IMG/VR virus record: IMGVR_UViG_3300035704_000006
Span: 1 to 64,000 of that record
Reading direction: 5' to 3' (one strand)
From: a virus
Length of the DNA stretch: 64,000 nt
Position 1 is the first letter of the stretch. Every line of letters starts with the position of its first letter. The notes beneath the pieces are model-generated. The model saw only the letters and a program-made list of their open reading frames with translations. It searched no databases and was not told the origin of the DNA. Positions 30,650 through 38,615 of the stretch are shown piece by piece. A program made the translations under genes and the position numbers.

Positions 30650-32614
30650 TTACCCCGTACTGCGCACCTTAGCCGGAATCATTCTCTTGCGGATATCAAT
30701 GCCGCGCGCTCCGTCCAGGCGGTCTTTCACCCGGCCTTCTCTCGCGCCTGTCCGGCGTGCTATCTCTTCCTCGATCGTGCCCAGTGACCGGAGGTAGTAG
30801 ACAGTGAGCCCGGTCGCATTTCCTACCCGGTGCCCGCGGTCTTCCATCTGCTCCTGCTCATCAGGAACATTCGTCTCATCCACCATCACCATGTAGTTTG
30901 CAGCAGAAAGATTTATGCTTTCTCCCCCAGCCAGGGTATTTACCAGGATCAGGTTATGCTTCGGGCTCTCCTGGAAAAAGTCCTGTACTTTTACCCGCCA
31001 GCCGGGAGAAGTTTGCCCGGTGAGCGCCAGCGTGAAGGGGAGGTCTCCTCTAAGTTCCTCAGCAAGGAGGTTTATCAGCTTCGTAAACTGGCTTGCGATA
31101 ATTACCTTGGCGCTTCCGTCAAGTTCATCGAGGAAGTCTTTTATCCAGTTGAGCTTGTTTGAGGGGAGAACAGGGAAAAACTCATCGCCGGAGAGCCTTC
31201 CGAAAGAACTCGCGAACTGGCGCAGGCGCGTGACCTCTGCCAGCACTGATGCGGTGGTGAGCCGGCCGCCCAGGATCTCGGCGTCGCCGTTGGCCTGCAT
31301 GGTGTCGTAGGCGGCCTGCTGCTCTGGCGTCATCTCCAGCCACACGCCAAACGGGCTTGAAGGATCAGAGGGATCGAGGAGGCTGCCGGCGTACTCCTTC
31401 TCCGGCATGTCCGGAGCGACCTCTTTCTTAGTGCGGCGTATCGTCCAGCGCCGCTGCTCCCGGTCGAACGCCTTCGGCCTGATCAGCTCGCCGATCACGC
31501 GCTCTCCGTAGTTGCCGTCCGCCATCTCGAAGTAGGTCTCCAGCCAGCGCCACCGGGAGGAGAAGAAGTCAGGCCGGAGCCAGTTCAATGTCCCCCAGGC
31601 TTGCGTCCGGTCTCCTCGCCACGGCGTGCCGGAGAGGGCGAGCGCCATCGTGTCCGGGCGCCGCGGGAGCTTCATCATCCCGTTGCGCACCTGGGCGGCC
31701 AGCAGGCTCCTGTCTCCGAGCCCGGCCAGCACCCGGTGTGACTCGTCGAGCACGATGGCGTCAAACGGCGGCAGCCCGAACAGCTCGGGCCACGCCGGCT
31801 TGGCTTCGTACTTCGGCCGCTTGCCATCGGGGTGGCTGTCGCAGTGCTTCTTGCACTGCGCGGCGCTCCTGCCGTTCTGGCAGACCTTGGCGATCCTGGC
31901 CATCTCGCTGTTGAGCACGAGGAATTTCATCCATGAGGATGGCTGCCAGCCGCAGGGAAGAGCACTGTCCGCTTTCACGGCAAGCCCGAAGGCCTGGATA
32001 GCCGACGCGCGCCGGTCATGCTCCCCGTCCGCAACGTAAACGGTTGCCATCTCGCCAAGCCACCGGTAGATTTCGCGCTCCCAGACGGTTGTCAGCGCGG
32101 TCTTGCGGGCAAAGACCAGGATCGTCCTGGCGTTCCCCTCGACCAGGGCGGAGAGCGTTTCCAGGGTCTTGCCGACGCCGGGCTGATCAGCGATGAGCAC
32201 CTGGCGGCTGAGGGAGGCGAACAGCGCGGCGGTCGCCTGCATCGGCCGGTTCTCCATCGCTTCCCACAGGACAGGCGCGTACGCATAAGTGCGAGCCAGG
32301 AGAGCCAGGCAGGCTTCCGGCTCGGTCTCCCTGATCTTCGCGAGCGTTCTTTCAAGATCCTGCTCGCGCCGACCCCAGTCAGCCAGTTCCTGGCCGAAGG
32401 TGACATTTTCCCTGCCGAAGACGCGCCTCAGCCCGCGCGCCGTGTCCATGGTGAGCGGGTAAGCCCAGCCCAGGAACTTGTCCCGGCCGGTTCCACGCTT
32501 GAAGCGCGGCGTGGCGCCCGGCACTTTCTTCGCGAGTACAGCGCCCTCTCCCTCGGCATAGGGGATCTGCGCGAGTATCCTGTCCTTGCCGAACCGCTCA
32601 GCGGTAACTTTCAT
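30650..32614 (-). CDS. SNF2-family DNA helicase/translocase (654 aa)
   Basis: Motif I is IADQPGVGKTLETL (141-154), motif II VLDESHRVL (288-296), motif III ALSGTPWRG, and the C-terminal RecA lobe has VIIASQFTKL, LVNTLAGGESINLSAANYMVMVDE and RGHRVGNATGLTVYYL (motifs IV-VI). This is a complete SNF2/SF2 ATPase. A small Cys cluster (VCQNGRSAAQCKKHC) is inserted between motifs I and II. It may remodel replication forks or displace proteins from phage DNA. The ATG overlaps the stop of the tiny gene upstream (ATGA). Confidence 0.88.
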   Translation of the reverse strand: MKVTAERFGKDRILAQIPYAEGEGAVLAKKVPGATPRFKRGTGRDKFLGWAYPLTMDTARGLRRVFGRENVTFGQELADWGRREQDLERTLAKIRETEPEACLALLARTYAYAPVLWEAMENRPMQATAALFASLSRQVLIADQPGVGKTLETLSALVEGNARTILVFARKTALTTVWEREIYRWLGEMATVYVADGEHDRRASAIQAFGLAVKADSALPCGWQPSSWMKFLVLNSEMARIAKVCQNGRSAAQCKKHCDSHPDGKRPKYEAKPAWPELFGLPPFDAIVLDESHRVLAGLGDRSLLAAQVRNGMMKLPRRPDTMALALSGTPWRGDRTQAWGTLNWLRPDFFSSRWRWLETYFEMADGNYGERVIGELIRPKAFDREQRRWTIRRTKKEVAPDMPEKEYAGSLLDPSDPSSPFGVWLEMTPEQQAAYDTMQANGDAEILGGRLTTASVLAEVTRLRQFASSFGRLSGDEFFPVLPSNKLNWIKDFLDELDGSAKVIIASQFTKLINLLAEELRGDLPFTLALTGQTSPGWRVKVQDFFQESPKHNLILVNTLAGGESINLSAANYMVMVDETNVPDEQEQMEDRGHRVGNATGLTVYYLRSLGTIEEEIARRTGAREGRVKDRLDGARGIDIRKRMIPAKVRSTG

Positions 32615-32739
32615 CCTGAGACCTCGCGGATATCGTCTAGCTCATAGGCGATGTCAATAAGCTTATCCAGGTTTTCTTCAGCCTCTTCTTCGTCGGCGGC
32701 TTCGACCTTGAAGGATATGGTTATGTCGAACCAGGGCAT
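32611..32739 (-). CDS. Tiny acidic protein (42 aa)
   Basis: ATG 32739 overlaps the TAA of the gene upstream (TAATG) and its TGA overlaps the SNF2 start (ATGA), a coupled arrangement that strongly suggests it is translated. The sequence (MPWFDITISFKVEAADEEEAEENL...) is a beta-strand followed by an acidic helix. No family is recognised. Confidence 0.6.
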   Translation of the reverse strand: MPWFDITISFKVEAADEEEAEENLDKLIDIAYELDDIREVSG

Positions 32740-33035
32740 TAGTCGCGCGTCCCGGAGATTGCGGCCTTGGCCATGTCGCTCAGGATCAGGTCATAGGCAG
32801 CATTCATGTCTATCTTGTCGATCTGACTGGTTGGCCAAGTAGACCCGATTGTCAGGATGTAAGGACCGAACTTGACCGGGTGAAAATGATATCTCCAAGT
32901 GACCGCTCGTTTCCCGTGGGCGGGATTCTTGTAGGCCATCCCGTTCTTCAGTTCAGCTTCCTTGACGCGGGCGCTTCCGCCGCGCAAGGGTCCGTCGACG
33001 TAGACCGGATGAACCCATGCTATTTTCTTCCCCAT
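32739..33035 (-). CDS. Hypothetical protein (98 aa)
   Basis: ATG 33035 has a good GAAGGAGAAG site. The body is basic with aromatic strands (KRAVTWRYHFHPVKFGPYILTIGS), and a helix follows (NAAYDLILSDMAKAAI). No known motif is seen. It is in a coupled chain with the next two genes. Confidence 0.55.
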   Translation of the reverse strand: MGKKIAWVHPVYVDGPLRGGSARVKEAELKNGMAYKNPAHGKRAVTWRYHFHPVKFGPYILTIGSTWPTSQIDKIDMNAAYDLILSDMAKAAISGTRD

Positions 33036-33127
33036 CTTCTTCTCCTTCGTTAATTGTATCCAGGATAAAAGACGCCATCTCCCACCGGCCGTCCCCGTAG
33101 TCAGAGTGAATGGTACTGAATATATGG

Positions 33128-33238
33128 TCAGCGCGGGGTCTCAAGGATGTCTAGTTTCGCCTGCGCTACGGCAAGCTTTTCCCGGGTAGCGTCTAGCTTC
33201 TTTTGCAAAGAGATTGCCCTGGCTATTCCCATGCCCAT
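33128..33238 (-). CDS. Tiny coiled-coil peptide (36 aa)
   Basis: Two ATGs (33238, 33232) lie in the last codons of the upstream gene. The frame, ending at TGA 33128-33130, is nearly all helix (LQKKLDATREKLAVAQAKLDIL) with heptad spacing. It could be a regulator or subunit. The call rests on the overlap and the coiled-coil pattern only. A further frame starting at TTG 33144 overlaps the next gene and is not supported. Confidence 0.4.
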   Translation of the reverse strand: MGMGIARAISLQKKLDATREKLAVAQAKLDILETPR

Positions 33239-33564
33239 GCTTCCGGGTCTTCCGCCACGCGGGCTTCAGCCAGGTGCTCTGCCGCAATGCTGACGATATT
33301 TTTCGCCTGCATTACCAGGTGATCGGGGAAATAACCGGCGGCATGCAGGCGGCTGATGCGCGCCTGACGGGTGCAGGGAGGGATGTACTCTCCTACATCC
33401 TGCATTCTGGAGAGAGCGTCAAAGGAAAGGCTGCCGTCTTCGAGGCGCCAGATGACGAGCTTGAGCTGCGGCCAGACCGGGTGAATTCCCTGGCCCAGGT
33501 AAAGCCCCTTCTGCCCTCCCTTGCCGATCAGGTCTCCGGGGAGCAGGCATTCTACAGTTGCCAT
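33223..33564 (-). CDS. Hypothetical protein (113 aa)
   Basis: Preceded by two leader copies in tandem (33579-33590 and 33597-33608). The protein starts MATVECLLPGDLIGKGGQKG and ends in a helix containing HLAEARVAEDP, which is encoded by the 18-bp dispersed word. It has a basic middle and no recognised family. As the first gene after the hairpin cluster it probably opens the replication transcript. Confidence 0.6.
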   Translation of the reverse strand: MATVECLLPGDLIGKGGQKGLYLGQGIHPVWPQLKLVIWRLEDGSLSFDALSRMQDVGEYIPPCTRQARISRLHAAGYFPDHLVMQAKNIVSIAAEHLAEARVAEDPEAWAWE

Positions 33565-33618
33565 TGGTGCGTCTCTTCCTTTGCCGGGATGAGCATCCTT
33601 GCCGGGATGTTTAGGGGG

Positions 33619-33658
33619 AGGGGCACCGCCCCGGGCTGGGGGGTAGGGCAGTGCCCCT
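33619..33658 (-). terminator. Stem-loop before the replication block
   Basis: AGGGGCAC (33619-33626) pairs with GTGCCCCT (33651-33658). A further arm pair at about 33611-33620 and 33684-33695 could add a second stem. It lies between the 33755 gene and the tandem leader, so it likely isolates the replication transcript from upstream reading. Confidence 0.5.
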
Positions 33659-33754
33659 CGTACTGGACAGCGGAACCGGTTTGCTCCCCCTCTAACCGGG
33701 TGTTCCTCGCCGCGCTTGCCCGCGGCGCCGGGGGTCGGCCGTCCAGCAGTTCTT

Positions 33755-33937
33755 TCAGCCGCCGTGGTCGAGCGTGGCGGCGATCTCTTTGCGAATTGAT
33801 TTCTTAGCCGCGCTGACCTCCGCTGAGGCTGTCTTCAGGAACAAGAGCGCCGTGGAGGTATTGTCCTCGCTGATGCAGATAATGGCTGCCGACAGGTCTC
33901 CGATGGCGGAGGCAGCATGGCGGATAGAATCAGTCAT
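33755..33937 (-). CDS. Hypothetical small protein (60 aa)
   Basis: A short helical protein (SIRHAASAIGDLSAAIICISEDNTSTALLFLKTASAEVSAAKKSI) with an ATGA overlap to the 33934 gene. The hydrophobic middle is not long enough to be a sure TM helix. Function unknown. Confidence 0.5.
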   Translation of the reverse strand: MTDSIRHAASAIGDLSAAIICISEDNTSTALLFLKTASAEVSAAKKSIRKEIAATLDHGG

Positions 33938-34356
33938 GTCTTCGTTACTGCTTCCAGGGCGCGGCGCTGGAAGTCAGGGCCGGCTATCGAGCCGAGTTCC
34001 GAGAGAGCCTGAATCCAGTTGACAAAGGACACTGCTCTCCATGGAGCGGCGATGAAGACCCCCCGGATGCGCTGGTTCGTGACAAGGATGAAGCCTCTTC
34101 TGGCTGCGCTCAGAGGGCCTTCTCCGGGCCATTCGTCCCTGTGTTCCGCATTGCCGAGATCTACCCAGCAACTGAAGCCTTGTTTCCCGAGCCATTCGGA
34201 GACGGCCATCGGGTCTTCCTCCGTCCAGACGGACACCGGAAGAAGGCTCCTCAGGAGGGCGAGAGCGGCGAGGGCGCCCTCGACTGACTCTCCTTCGTGA
34301 CGCACAGTGTCCAGGTCGATTTGCACCGCCTCGATCCGTGCTGGCGCTTCTGCCAT
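33934..34356 (-). CDS. Hypothetical protein (140 aa)
   Basis: ATG 34356, preceded by a GGGGTGGGG-type site, is used; a longer frame running through the attP region starts at 34626 but its upstream part only translates the antisense of the tRNA remnant. The body (IEAVQIDLDTVRHEGESVEGALAALALLRSLL ... GFSCWVDLGNAEHRDEW ... GFILVTNQRIRGVFIAAPWRAVSF) looks like a compact alpha/beta domain. No family is recognised. Confidence 0.55.
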   Translation of the reverse strand: MAEAPARIEAVQIDLDTVRHEGESVEGALAALALLRSLLPVSVWTEEDPMAVSEWLGKQGFSCWVDLGNAEHRDEWPGEGPLSAARRGFILVTNQRIRGVFIAAPWRAVSFVNWIQALSELGSIAGPDFQRRALEAVTKT

Positions 34357-34448
34357 TTCCCCACCCCTTTGAGCCCTATCGAATGTTCCGCTCCCTGAGC
34401 GCCGTCCGGGACGACTGTACTCAGGAGGCACTCGTGAGTCTAGCCTTT

Positions 34449-34680
34449 GGTAGCAGTCCTGGTAGCAGTACCCGCTCGTGCGGTGGCGTTCCGGAGAGTA
34501 CGCGGGTATGCTCTGACCTGCGTATCCGTACGAACGGGTACCCCGCCGTATGTTGCGCCGGTTCACTCGTAATGAACAGGTCGTCGGTTCGATTCCGACA
34601 GGCGGCTCCACGCTTGACCAGCGCAAACTCCGCTTTGAAGATCACCAGAAAATTTCTTTGGTAGCAGTTTCGGTAGCAGT
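34449..34680. other. attP: Phage attachment site attP (tRNA-Thr core with arm repeats)
   Basis: A tRNA-Thr(CGT) 3' part at 34561-34610 has an intact anticodon arm (GTTCA CTCGTAA TGAAC), T-arm and acceptor 3' strand ending CCA, but no 5' acceptor or D-arm. The word GGTAGCAGT occurs at 34449-34457 and 34461-34469 on one side and at 34660-34668 and 34672-34680 on the other, each pair 12 bp apart; a fifth copy is at 34767-34775. Such direct repeats flanking a core fit the arm-type sites of a tyrosine integrase. Presence on both sides suggests attP rather than attL/attR. Confidence 0.75.
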
Positions 34681-35115
34681 TGCATCCGAAGCTGGTTCCC
34701 GGCGCTTCGTAAGGCGCCGCTCATGACACGGCGTTTCGTGACGGCAGAGCCATCCGCCGTTCGCCTGGTAGCAGTCCCTCGGGTCCTGCATCTCATCGCA
34801 CCACCAGCAGAGGACCGGCTCCAGGGCTCCCTCCTGATGAATCCGGCGGTACTCCCTGGCATGGAACTCTGCGTTGCGGAACCACTCCCGTCTGTAGATC
34901 CCCCTGGCTATCCCGCGTTTGATCCCCTCCTGGATCTCGCTGAGCAGTCCCTGCTCCCACTCGGCCGCCAGGTCGGCTGCCTTGTATCGCTCCTCGGTAG
35001 CCTGAGCAGCGAGCAATGTCGCCTTCTCCGGATCAACCGGCTCGCTGACAGGCGTCCCGGTGGATTTGTAATCCCGGAAGTCCCCGGTGTCGGGGTCAAT
35101 GTCGAAGAGGCTCAT
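34642..35115 (-). CDS. Hypothetical protein with Cys-rich C-terminus (157 aa)
   Basis: ATG 35115 has GGAGG seven bases before it, so the in-frame 35184 start is rejected. It has a helical middle (ADLAAEWEQGLLSEIQEGIKRGIARGIYRRE), then VLCWWCDEMQDPRDCYQANGGWLCRHETPCHERR, a possible zinc finger. Its last ~15 codons and the DCYQ codons are made of the GGTAGCAGT arm repeats read in reverse (ACTGCTACC), so coding and attP functions overlap. Function unknown. Confidence 0.6.
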   Translation of the reverse strand: MSLFDIDPDTGDFRDYKSTGTPVSEPVDPEKATLLAAQATEERYKAADLAAEWEQGLLSEIQEGIKRGIARGIYRREWFRNAEFHAREYRRIHQEGALEPVLCWWCDEMQDPRDCYQANGGWLCRHETPCHERRLTKRREPASDATATETATKEIFW

Positions 35116-35462
35116 GAAGTTTCCTCCCAATCTTCCTTCCACGTGGCGGCAAGAACCGGGACGGATGTCATTGACCGGAGGCACTGATCGAGGTTGCTTA
35201 TCAGGAAGCCAGTTACGCCGGGCGCATGATAATAGCCCCTGATGAAACTTTCCCAGGTAATTGGCTGAGGGACATATCGCGTCATCTTGAGTCCATGGAC
35301 GCGCTTCCAGATGATATTCACCTGGCTCATGTCCGGGCAGACGATGTGGCTGAAGTCCTTAGCTGCCAGGTAGATCAGCCATTCAATATTGTCGTCATCA
35401 CTGTCGTGTCGGATAAGTTGAGTTTTTCTTCTGGTGAGGGCGAGATGATAAATGTCAGTCAT
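35112..35462 (-). CDS. Hypothetical protein (116 aa)
   Basis: ATG 35462 overlaps the stop of the DUF6221-like gene (ATGA). The protein starts MTDIYHLALTRRKTQLIRHDSDDDN and has alternating strands and helices (IEWLIYLAAKDFSHIVCPDMSQVNIIWKRV). No motif is recognised. The reading from 35612 is rejected because it has no ribosome site. Confidence 0.55.
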   Translation of the reverse strand: MTDIYHLALTRRKTQLIRHDSDDDNIEWLIYLAAKDFSHIVCPDMSQVNIIWKRVHGLKMTRYVPQPITWESFIRGYYHAPGVTGFLISNLDQCLRSMTSVPVLAATWKEDWEETS

Positions 35463-35887
35463 GAGATCTTCCACTGCTCCTTGAAATCGGCATGATCGCT
35501 GTAGACGTTCGCGTCGGCCAGGACAGCGCCGTAGCAGGCATCCCGGTAGCCTCGCACTGAGTTGTTCTCGTTCATGGTCGCATGCTGAAGTGCGCTCTCT
35601 GCCATGCGCCACTGATCTAGGCGCCTGCGCTTGGCGTCAATCTCACGGGAACTCCGGGAAGGAGAAAGAGTTCGTGAGTAATAGTATGTGGCTTCGGGGA
35701 GGTCCTGCCATTCCGGGAGAACATCCTCATCATCCCATTCGGCCAGTACGTCTTCTTTTCTCTTGTCGTCTTCGGTGATCCGGGCTCTCATGAAGCTGAC
35801 CAGCGCGGGATCGCATACGGTGGCGATCCACCCTGCTTCGCTGAGCCGGCCGGCTATGAAATCGTCGAGGAACGGGAGCTGAGTCAT
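35459..35887 (-). CDS. DUF6221-family protein (142 aa)
   Basis: VSFMRARITEDDKRKEDVLAEW, a central IDAKRRRLDQWRM and a C-terminal LADANVYSDHADFKEQWKIS match the recognisable DUF6221 layout (FLRARLDEDE..., AKRRIL..., LALPYADHPDYREEW). This actinobacterial/phage family has no known function. It is the first of three coupled genes between the integrase and attP. Confidence 0.75.
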   Translation of the reverse strand: MTQLPFLDDFIAGRLSEAGWIATVCDPALVSFMRARITEDDKRKEDVLAEWDDEDVLPEWQDLPEATYYYSRTLSPSRSSREIDAKRRRLDQWRMAESALQHATMNENNSVRGYRDACYGAVLADANVYSDHADFKEQWKIS

Positions 35888-36044
35888 GCCACGATGTTAC
35901 GCCCCGGACGGTGAGGTATGCTCCTTGCGGGCCGGGGCGGGTAGCCGCCCGGAACAGTTCGTCCGGAGTGGTCGCCGGAACGCTCTCCGGGAAGGCGGAT
36001 GCACTCACCATGCAAACTGTTTCGAATGCAGGACCCGCCTCGGC

Positions 36045-37412
36045 TTAGGCCCCGAGGAGAGCTGCTTCCATCCGGGCGGCTGCGTCGATGCGCAGGGGGC
36101 CGGAGACGTACTGGTAGCCGCGGGTGACGCGGATGTCGGAGTGGCCCAGGATCTCCTGGGTGACGGCGAGGGCGATGTCCTCATTGAGGGCGACCGTGGC
36201 TGACGTGTGGCGGGCAGCGTGAACGCCGGCTTTCTCCAGGCCTGCTTCTGCCAGGATCTCCTGCCATTCCTGCCAGTCGGCCTTGGAGTCGATCGGGCGC
36301 CCGTCCGGCTGGCAGAAGATCAGGCCGTGGTCTTCCCATATCTCTCCGGCAAGCCTCTGCTCCGCGCCCTGGTCTCTGCGGTGCTCGGCGAGGATCCTGG
36401 CCATGGCCGGGCCTACGACGGCGACCTTGCGGCGCTTCTCCTTGATCTCGCGCCAGACCAGGCCGCCTCCGTGCCGGCCGGGGCACTGGGCAGCATGGCC
36501 CTGGCAGCCGGGTTTGCACAGGTTCTTCGCGCCGGCAGGAATACAGGTGTGCGGGCGGCCGGATGCCCGGATCTTGGGGCAGCGTTTCGGGCACGCGTGC
36601 TTATGCTTGCTTCCGGTGCAGGCCGTGATGTCTTCGCAGCCGTGCTGCCAGGGCAGCCGCTGGAGCTGGTGCCAGATCCGGAGCGTGCCCCCTTCGTTCT
36701 CCTCCACCTCCGCGTAAGACCAGCGCAGCCCGAGCGCCTCTCCCTGGCGGAGCCCGCACACCAGGGCGATAGCCCACCTGGCCCAGTTGCGCCTGTGCCT
36801 GATGGCCCCGACAAGGGCTACTGCCTGCTTCTGGGTGATCCCCTCGCGAGCGGGCTCGCCTAGCTCCGGAGGCTCGACCGTGCAGCACGGATTGCGGAGG
36901 GCAAGTCCGCGGCTGACCGCCAGCTCATAGGCGGAGCTGAGTATCGCGTGGACTTTGACCACCGAAGACTTGGCCAGTCCGGCCGCGAGCATCTCGGCAT
37001 AGCCTTCCTCGATCTGCTCATCGCGAAGCCGGTCGATGCGCTGGGCGCCCCACCGGGGGAATATCTGGTGCTCGCACAGGGACATGTAGCTGCGGATCGT
37101 ATGCGGAGCCCGGCCCCGGCTGACCAGGGTCACGTTGATGTGCCTGGTCAGCATCTCGCGCACAGTTGGCTTGCGGCCGGGTTTCGTCGTCAGCCCGGCG
37201 TCCCTGGCTTTCTCCAGGCTGCGGACTCCCGCATTGCGGGAAGACTCGGTCTTGCGCTTGACATGGCGCCTGTCCGGCGAACCATCAGGTTTCGTGCCCA
37301 TCGACACGAAGCCTTCCCAGTAACCCTGGCTGTTCGGTCCTTCCGACAGCCAGGACTCTCCGTTACTTCTTCTCTTGGGCTCGGGCTGCGGCCCGCGTTG
37401 TCTGGAGACCAC
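36045..37412 (-). CDS. int: Tyrosine integrase (455 aa)
   Basis: The catalytic residues fit a tyrosine recombinase: R222 in CGLRQGEALGLRW, H398/R401 in VHAARHTSAT, H424 in LGHSDIRVTRGY and Y433 as nucleophile. The N-terminal 80 residues are an arm-binding domain, and residues ~90-180 the core-binding helices. A Cys-rich insert (259-310, CEDITACTGSKHKHACPKRC...) as in many Streptomyces-type integrases may bind zinc. It would recombine attP at 34.5 kb with a host tRNA-Thr gene. Confidence 0.9.
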   Translation of the reverse strand: MVSRQRGPQPEPKRRSNGESWLSEGPNSQGYWEGFVSMGTKPDGSPDRRHVKRKTESSRNAGVRSLEKARDAGLTTKPGRKPTVREMLTRHINVTLVSRGRAPHTIRSYMSLCEHQIFPRWGAQRIDRLRDEQIEEGYAEMLAAGLAKSSVVKVHAILSSAYELAVSRGLALRNPCCTVEPPELGEPAREGITQKQAVALVGAIRHRRNWARWAIALVCGLRQGEALGLRWSYAEVEENEGGTLRIWHQLQRLPWQHGCEDITACTGSKHKHACPKRCPKIRASGRPHTCIPAGAKNLCKPGCQGHAAQCPGRHGGGLVWREIKEKRRKVAVVGPAMARILAEHRRDQGAEQRLAGEIWEDHGLIFCQPDGRPIDSKADWQEWQEILAEAGLEKAGVHAARHTSATVALNEDIALAVTQEILGHSDIRVTRGYQYVSGPLRIDAAARMEAALLGA

Positions 37413-37447
37413 ATCCTGAGGATACCATCCGTGTTGCGCCCGAGCAG

Positions 37448-37469
37448 AGAGTACTTTCAGGAGTACTCT
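37448..37469 (-). promoter_or_regulatory. Inverted repeat between excisionase and integrase
   Basis: AGAGTACT (37448-37455) and AGTACTCT (37462-37469) form an 8-bp inverted repeat with a six-base spacer in the 69-base gap between the two genes. It could be an operator, an excisionase-binding site or an attenuating hairpin. Confidence 0.4.
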
Positions 37470-37481
37470 TTCAAAAGTTCC

Positions 37482-37706
37482 CTACGATGATCCTCCTAGG
37501 CAGAGAGACTTTATGTAATGGTCTACTTCAGCGGTAGGAACCCTGCGGCGCCTTCCGACTTTGACGGAACCGAGCGTTCCTTCCCGGAGCAGGTCATACA
37601 CTCCGGTCCTGCTGATCCCGATCCGGGCAGCAGCCTTCTCTACAGTGAGAAGGCTGCTGCCCGACTCCGCCGCGACAGCAGAAGATGGAGCCCTGTAGGC
37701 TGCCAT
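37482..37706 (-). CDS. xis: Excisionase-like helix-turn-helix protein (74 aa)
   Basis: LTVEKAAARIGISRTGVYDLLREGTLGSVKVGRRRRVPTAEVDHYIKS is a MerR/AlpA-type winged helix-turn-helix, as in many phage excisionases and excision regulators. It sits directly upstream of int on the same strand. It would bend DNA at attL/attR and may also repress int. Its ATG follows the TAA of the next gene without a gap. Confidence 0.85.
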   Translation of the reverse strand: MAAYRAPSSAVAAESGSSLLTVEKAAARIGISRTGVYDLLREGTLGSVKVGRRRRVPTAEVDHYIKSLCLGGSS

Positions 37707-37985
37707 TTACTGAACCTCCCCATGGGAGAGGGACCTCTGGCAGAGCGGTATCACTGCCTGAGACCTTTCGCCCATGCTTCTCTTGTTGCCATCCGCGCAG
37801 GTCAGTGAGCACGAGAGTCTGTTCCCGGTGGCGGCCGGCCCGGAAGCATCTTCCCCTGCTTCCCGGTGCGGGCAGAGTTCCCCGCATGACTGCGTCCTCA
37901 CTGCACGGCTTTTCCTGCGCCGGTTAGTACTGGTACAAGTTGTTCCGTTCCTTACCGTTTCGAGCAGATTTATGTGACTAGTCAT
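37707..37985 (-). CDS. Cys-containing hypothetical protein upstream of excisionase (92 aa)
   Basis: ATG 37985 follows a leader-like word (38006-38017 on this strand, CTCCCGGCAAAG) with AAAGGAC. The protein has MTSHINLLETVRNGTTC and is Ser/Arg/Cys-rich (QSCGELCPHRE, LSCSLTCADGN). No known repressor fold is seen. Its TAA is immediately followed by the excisionase ATG, so the two are co-expressed. It may be a regulatory protein of the integration region. Confidence 0.5.
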   Translation of the reverse strand: MTSHINLLETVRNGTTCTSTNRRRKSRAVRTQSCGELCPHREAGEDASGPAATGNRLSCSLTCADGNKRSMGERSQAVIPLCQRSLSHGEVQ

Positions 37986-38106
37986 TAGTGTGCCTCTTGG
38001 TAGTCCTTTGCCGGGAGTACGAATCGAGACGATACGCTTGCTGCGCACCTTTGGCAACGCTAGAGTCAGTTCGTCATACTCAATCCCGGCAAAGAAGGGA
38101 ACCATT
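37986..38106. promoter_or_regulatory. Divergent control region with two opposed leaders
   Basis: The 121 bases between the leftward 37707-37985 gene and the rightward 38107 gene hold one leader copy for each direction (38006-38017 minus; 38081-38094 plus). Both transcripts must start here or through the flanking genes. No clear -35/-10 pair stands out. Confidence 0.5.
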
Positions 38107-38529
38107 GTGAGTTTCGCATTCGGAGGCGCAGGCACCCGGAAGATGGTGATTGCGCAGGTCTGCGCCAATGCCAGCGATCATGACGGCCAGATGGGCGCCC
38201 ACTCGCGCGCCCTCGCGATAGGCATCCTCGAAACCCTCGGCGAGGATGATCACACCTACGCTGTCAAGGCCAGCGGGCACACCAGCCACGGGCACATCAC
38301 CCTGAACATCTCCGTCGAGTCCTTCGGCAGGCTGCCTGAGGAAGTTCAGGAAGCAGAAGAAGTCGCGGAGGAGCTGGTCTCCGAGGGCCTGACCGTAACC
38401 GTCCCCCTGGACAGCGAGAACGCGAAGATCGCACTCGGCCCTCACGCCCCCGTCGACACCGGGGACGAAGACGAGTCCGAGAAGGGCTACGGGACTTCTC
38501 CCGGCATGGCAGAGCGCTTCGTCATCTAG
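38107..38529 (+). CDS. Hypothetical acidic protein (140 aa)
   Basis: GTG 38107 follows the full leader (CAATCCCGGCAAAG, 38081-38094), so the longer frame from 37990 is rejected. Beta and helix segments (TRKMVIAQVCANASDHDGQMGAHSRALAIGILETLG, HITLNISVESFG) are followed by an acidic tail (DTGDEDESEKG). It is the only rightward gene between the integration and structural regions. No family is recognised. It could be an immunity or early regulator, but this is speculation. Confidence 0.55.
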   Translation: MSFAFGGAGTRKMVIAQVCANASDHDGQMGAHSRALAIGILETLGEDDHTYAVKASGHTSHGHITLNISVESFGRLPEEVQEAEEVAEELVSEGLTVTVPLDSENAKIALGPHAPVDTGDEDESEKGYGTSPGMAERFVI

Positions 38530-38548
38530 CCAGCAGTTCGCCAGAGGC

Positions 38549-38588
38549 AAAGAGCCCGCGCACAGGGGAAGTTGTGCGCGGGCTCTTT
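38549..38588. terminator. Bidirectional terminator between converging genes
   Basis: AAAGAGCCCGCGCACA (38549-38564) pairs perfectly with TGTGCGCGGGCTCTTT (38573-38588) around an 8-base loop, giving a 16-bp stem with A/T-rich ends (AAAG..CTTT) for both directions. It lies between the stops at 38529 (plus) and 38616 (minus). Confidence 0.8.
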
Positions 38589-38615
38589 CAGTTCCGGTAA
38601 TTCCGGAAGTTCCGG

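Noticed and set aside
34357-34626. An N-terminal extension of the 33934 gene through attP (VGIEPTTCSLRVNR)
   Set aside because: That peptide is the known antisense artefact of a tRNA gene; a real ATG with a good ribosome site lies at 34356.
34563-34862. A reading frame ending SESNRRPVHYE
   Set aside because: Another translation of the tRNA T-arm region; it overlaps the better-supported 34642-35115 gene.
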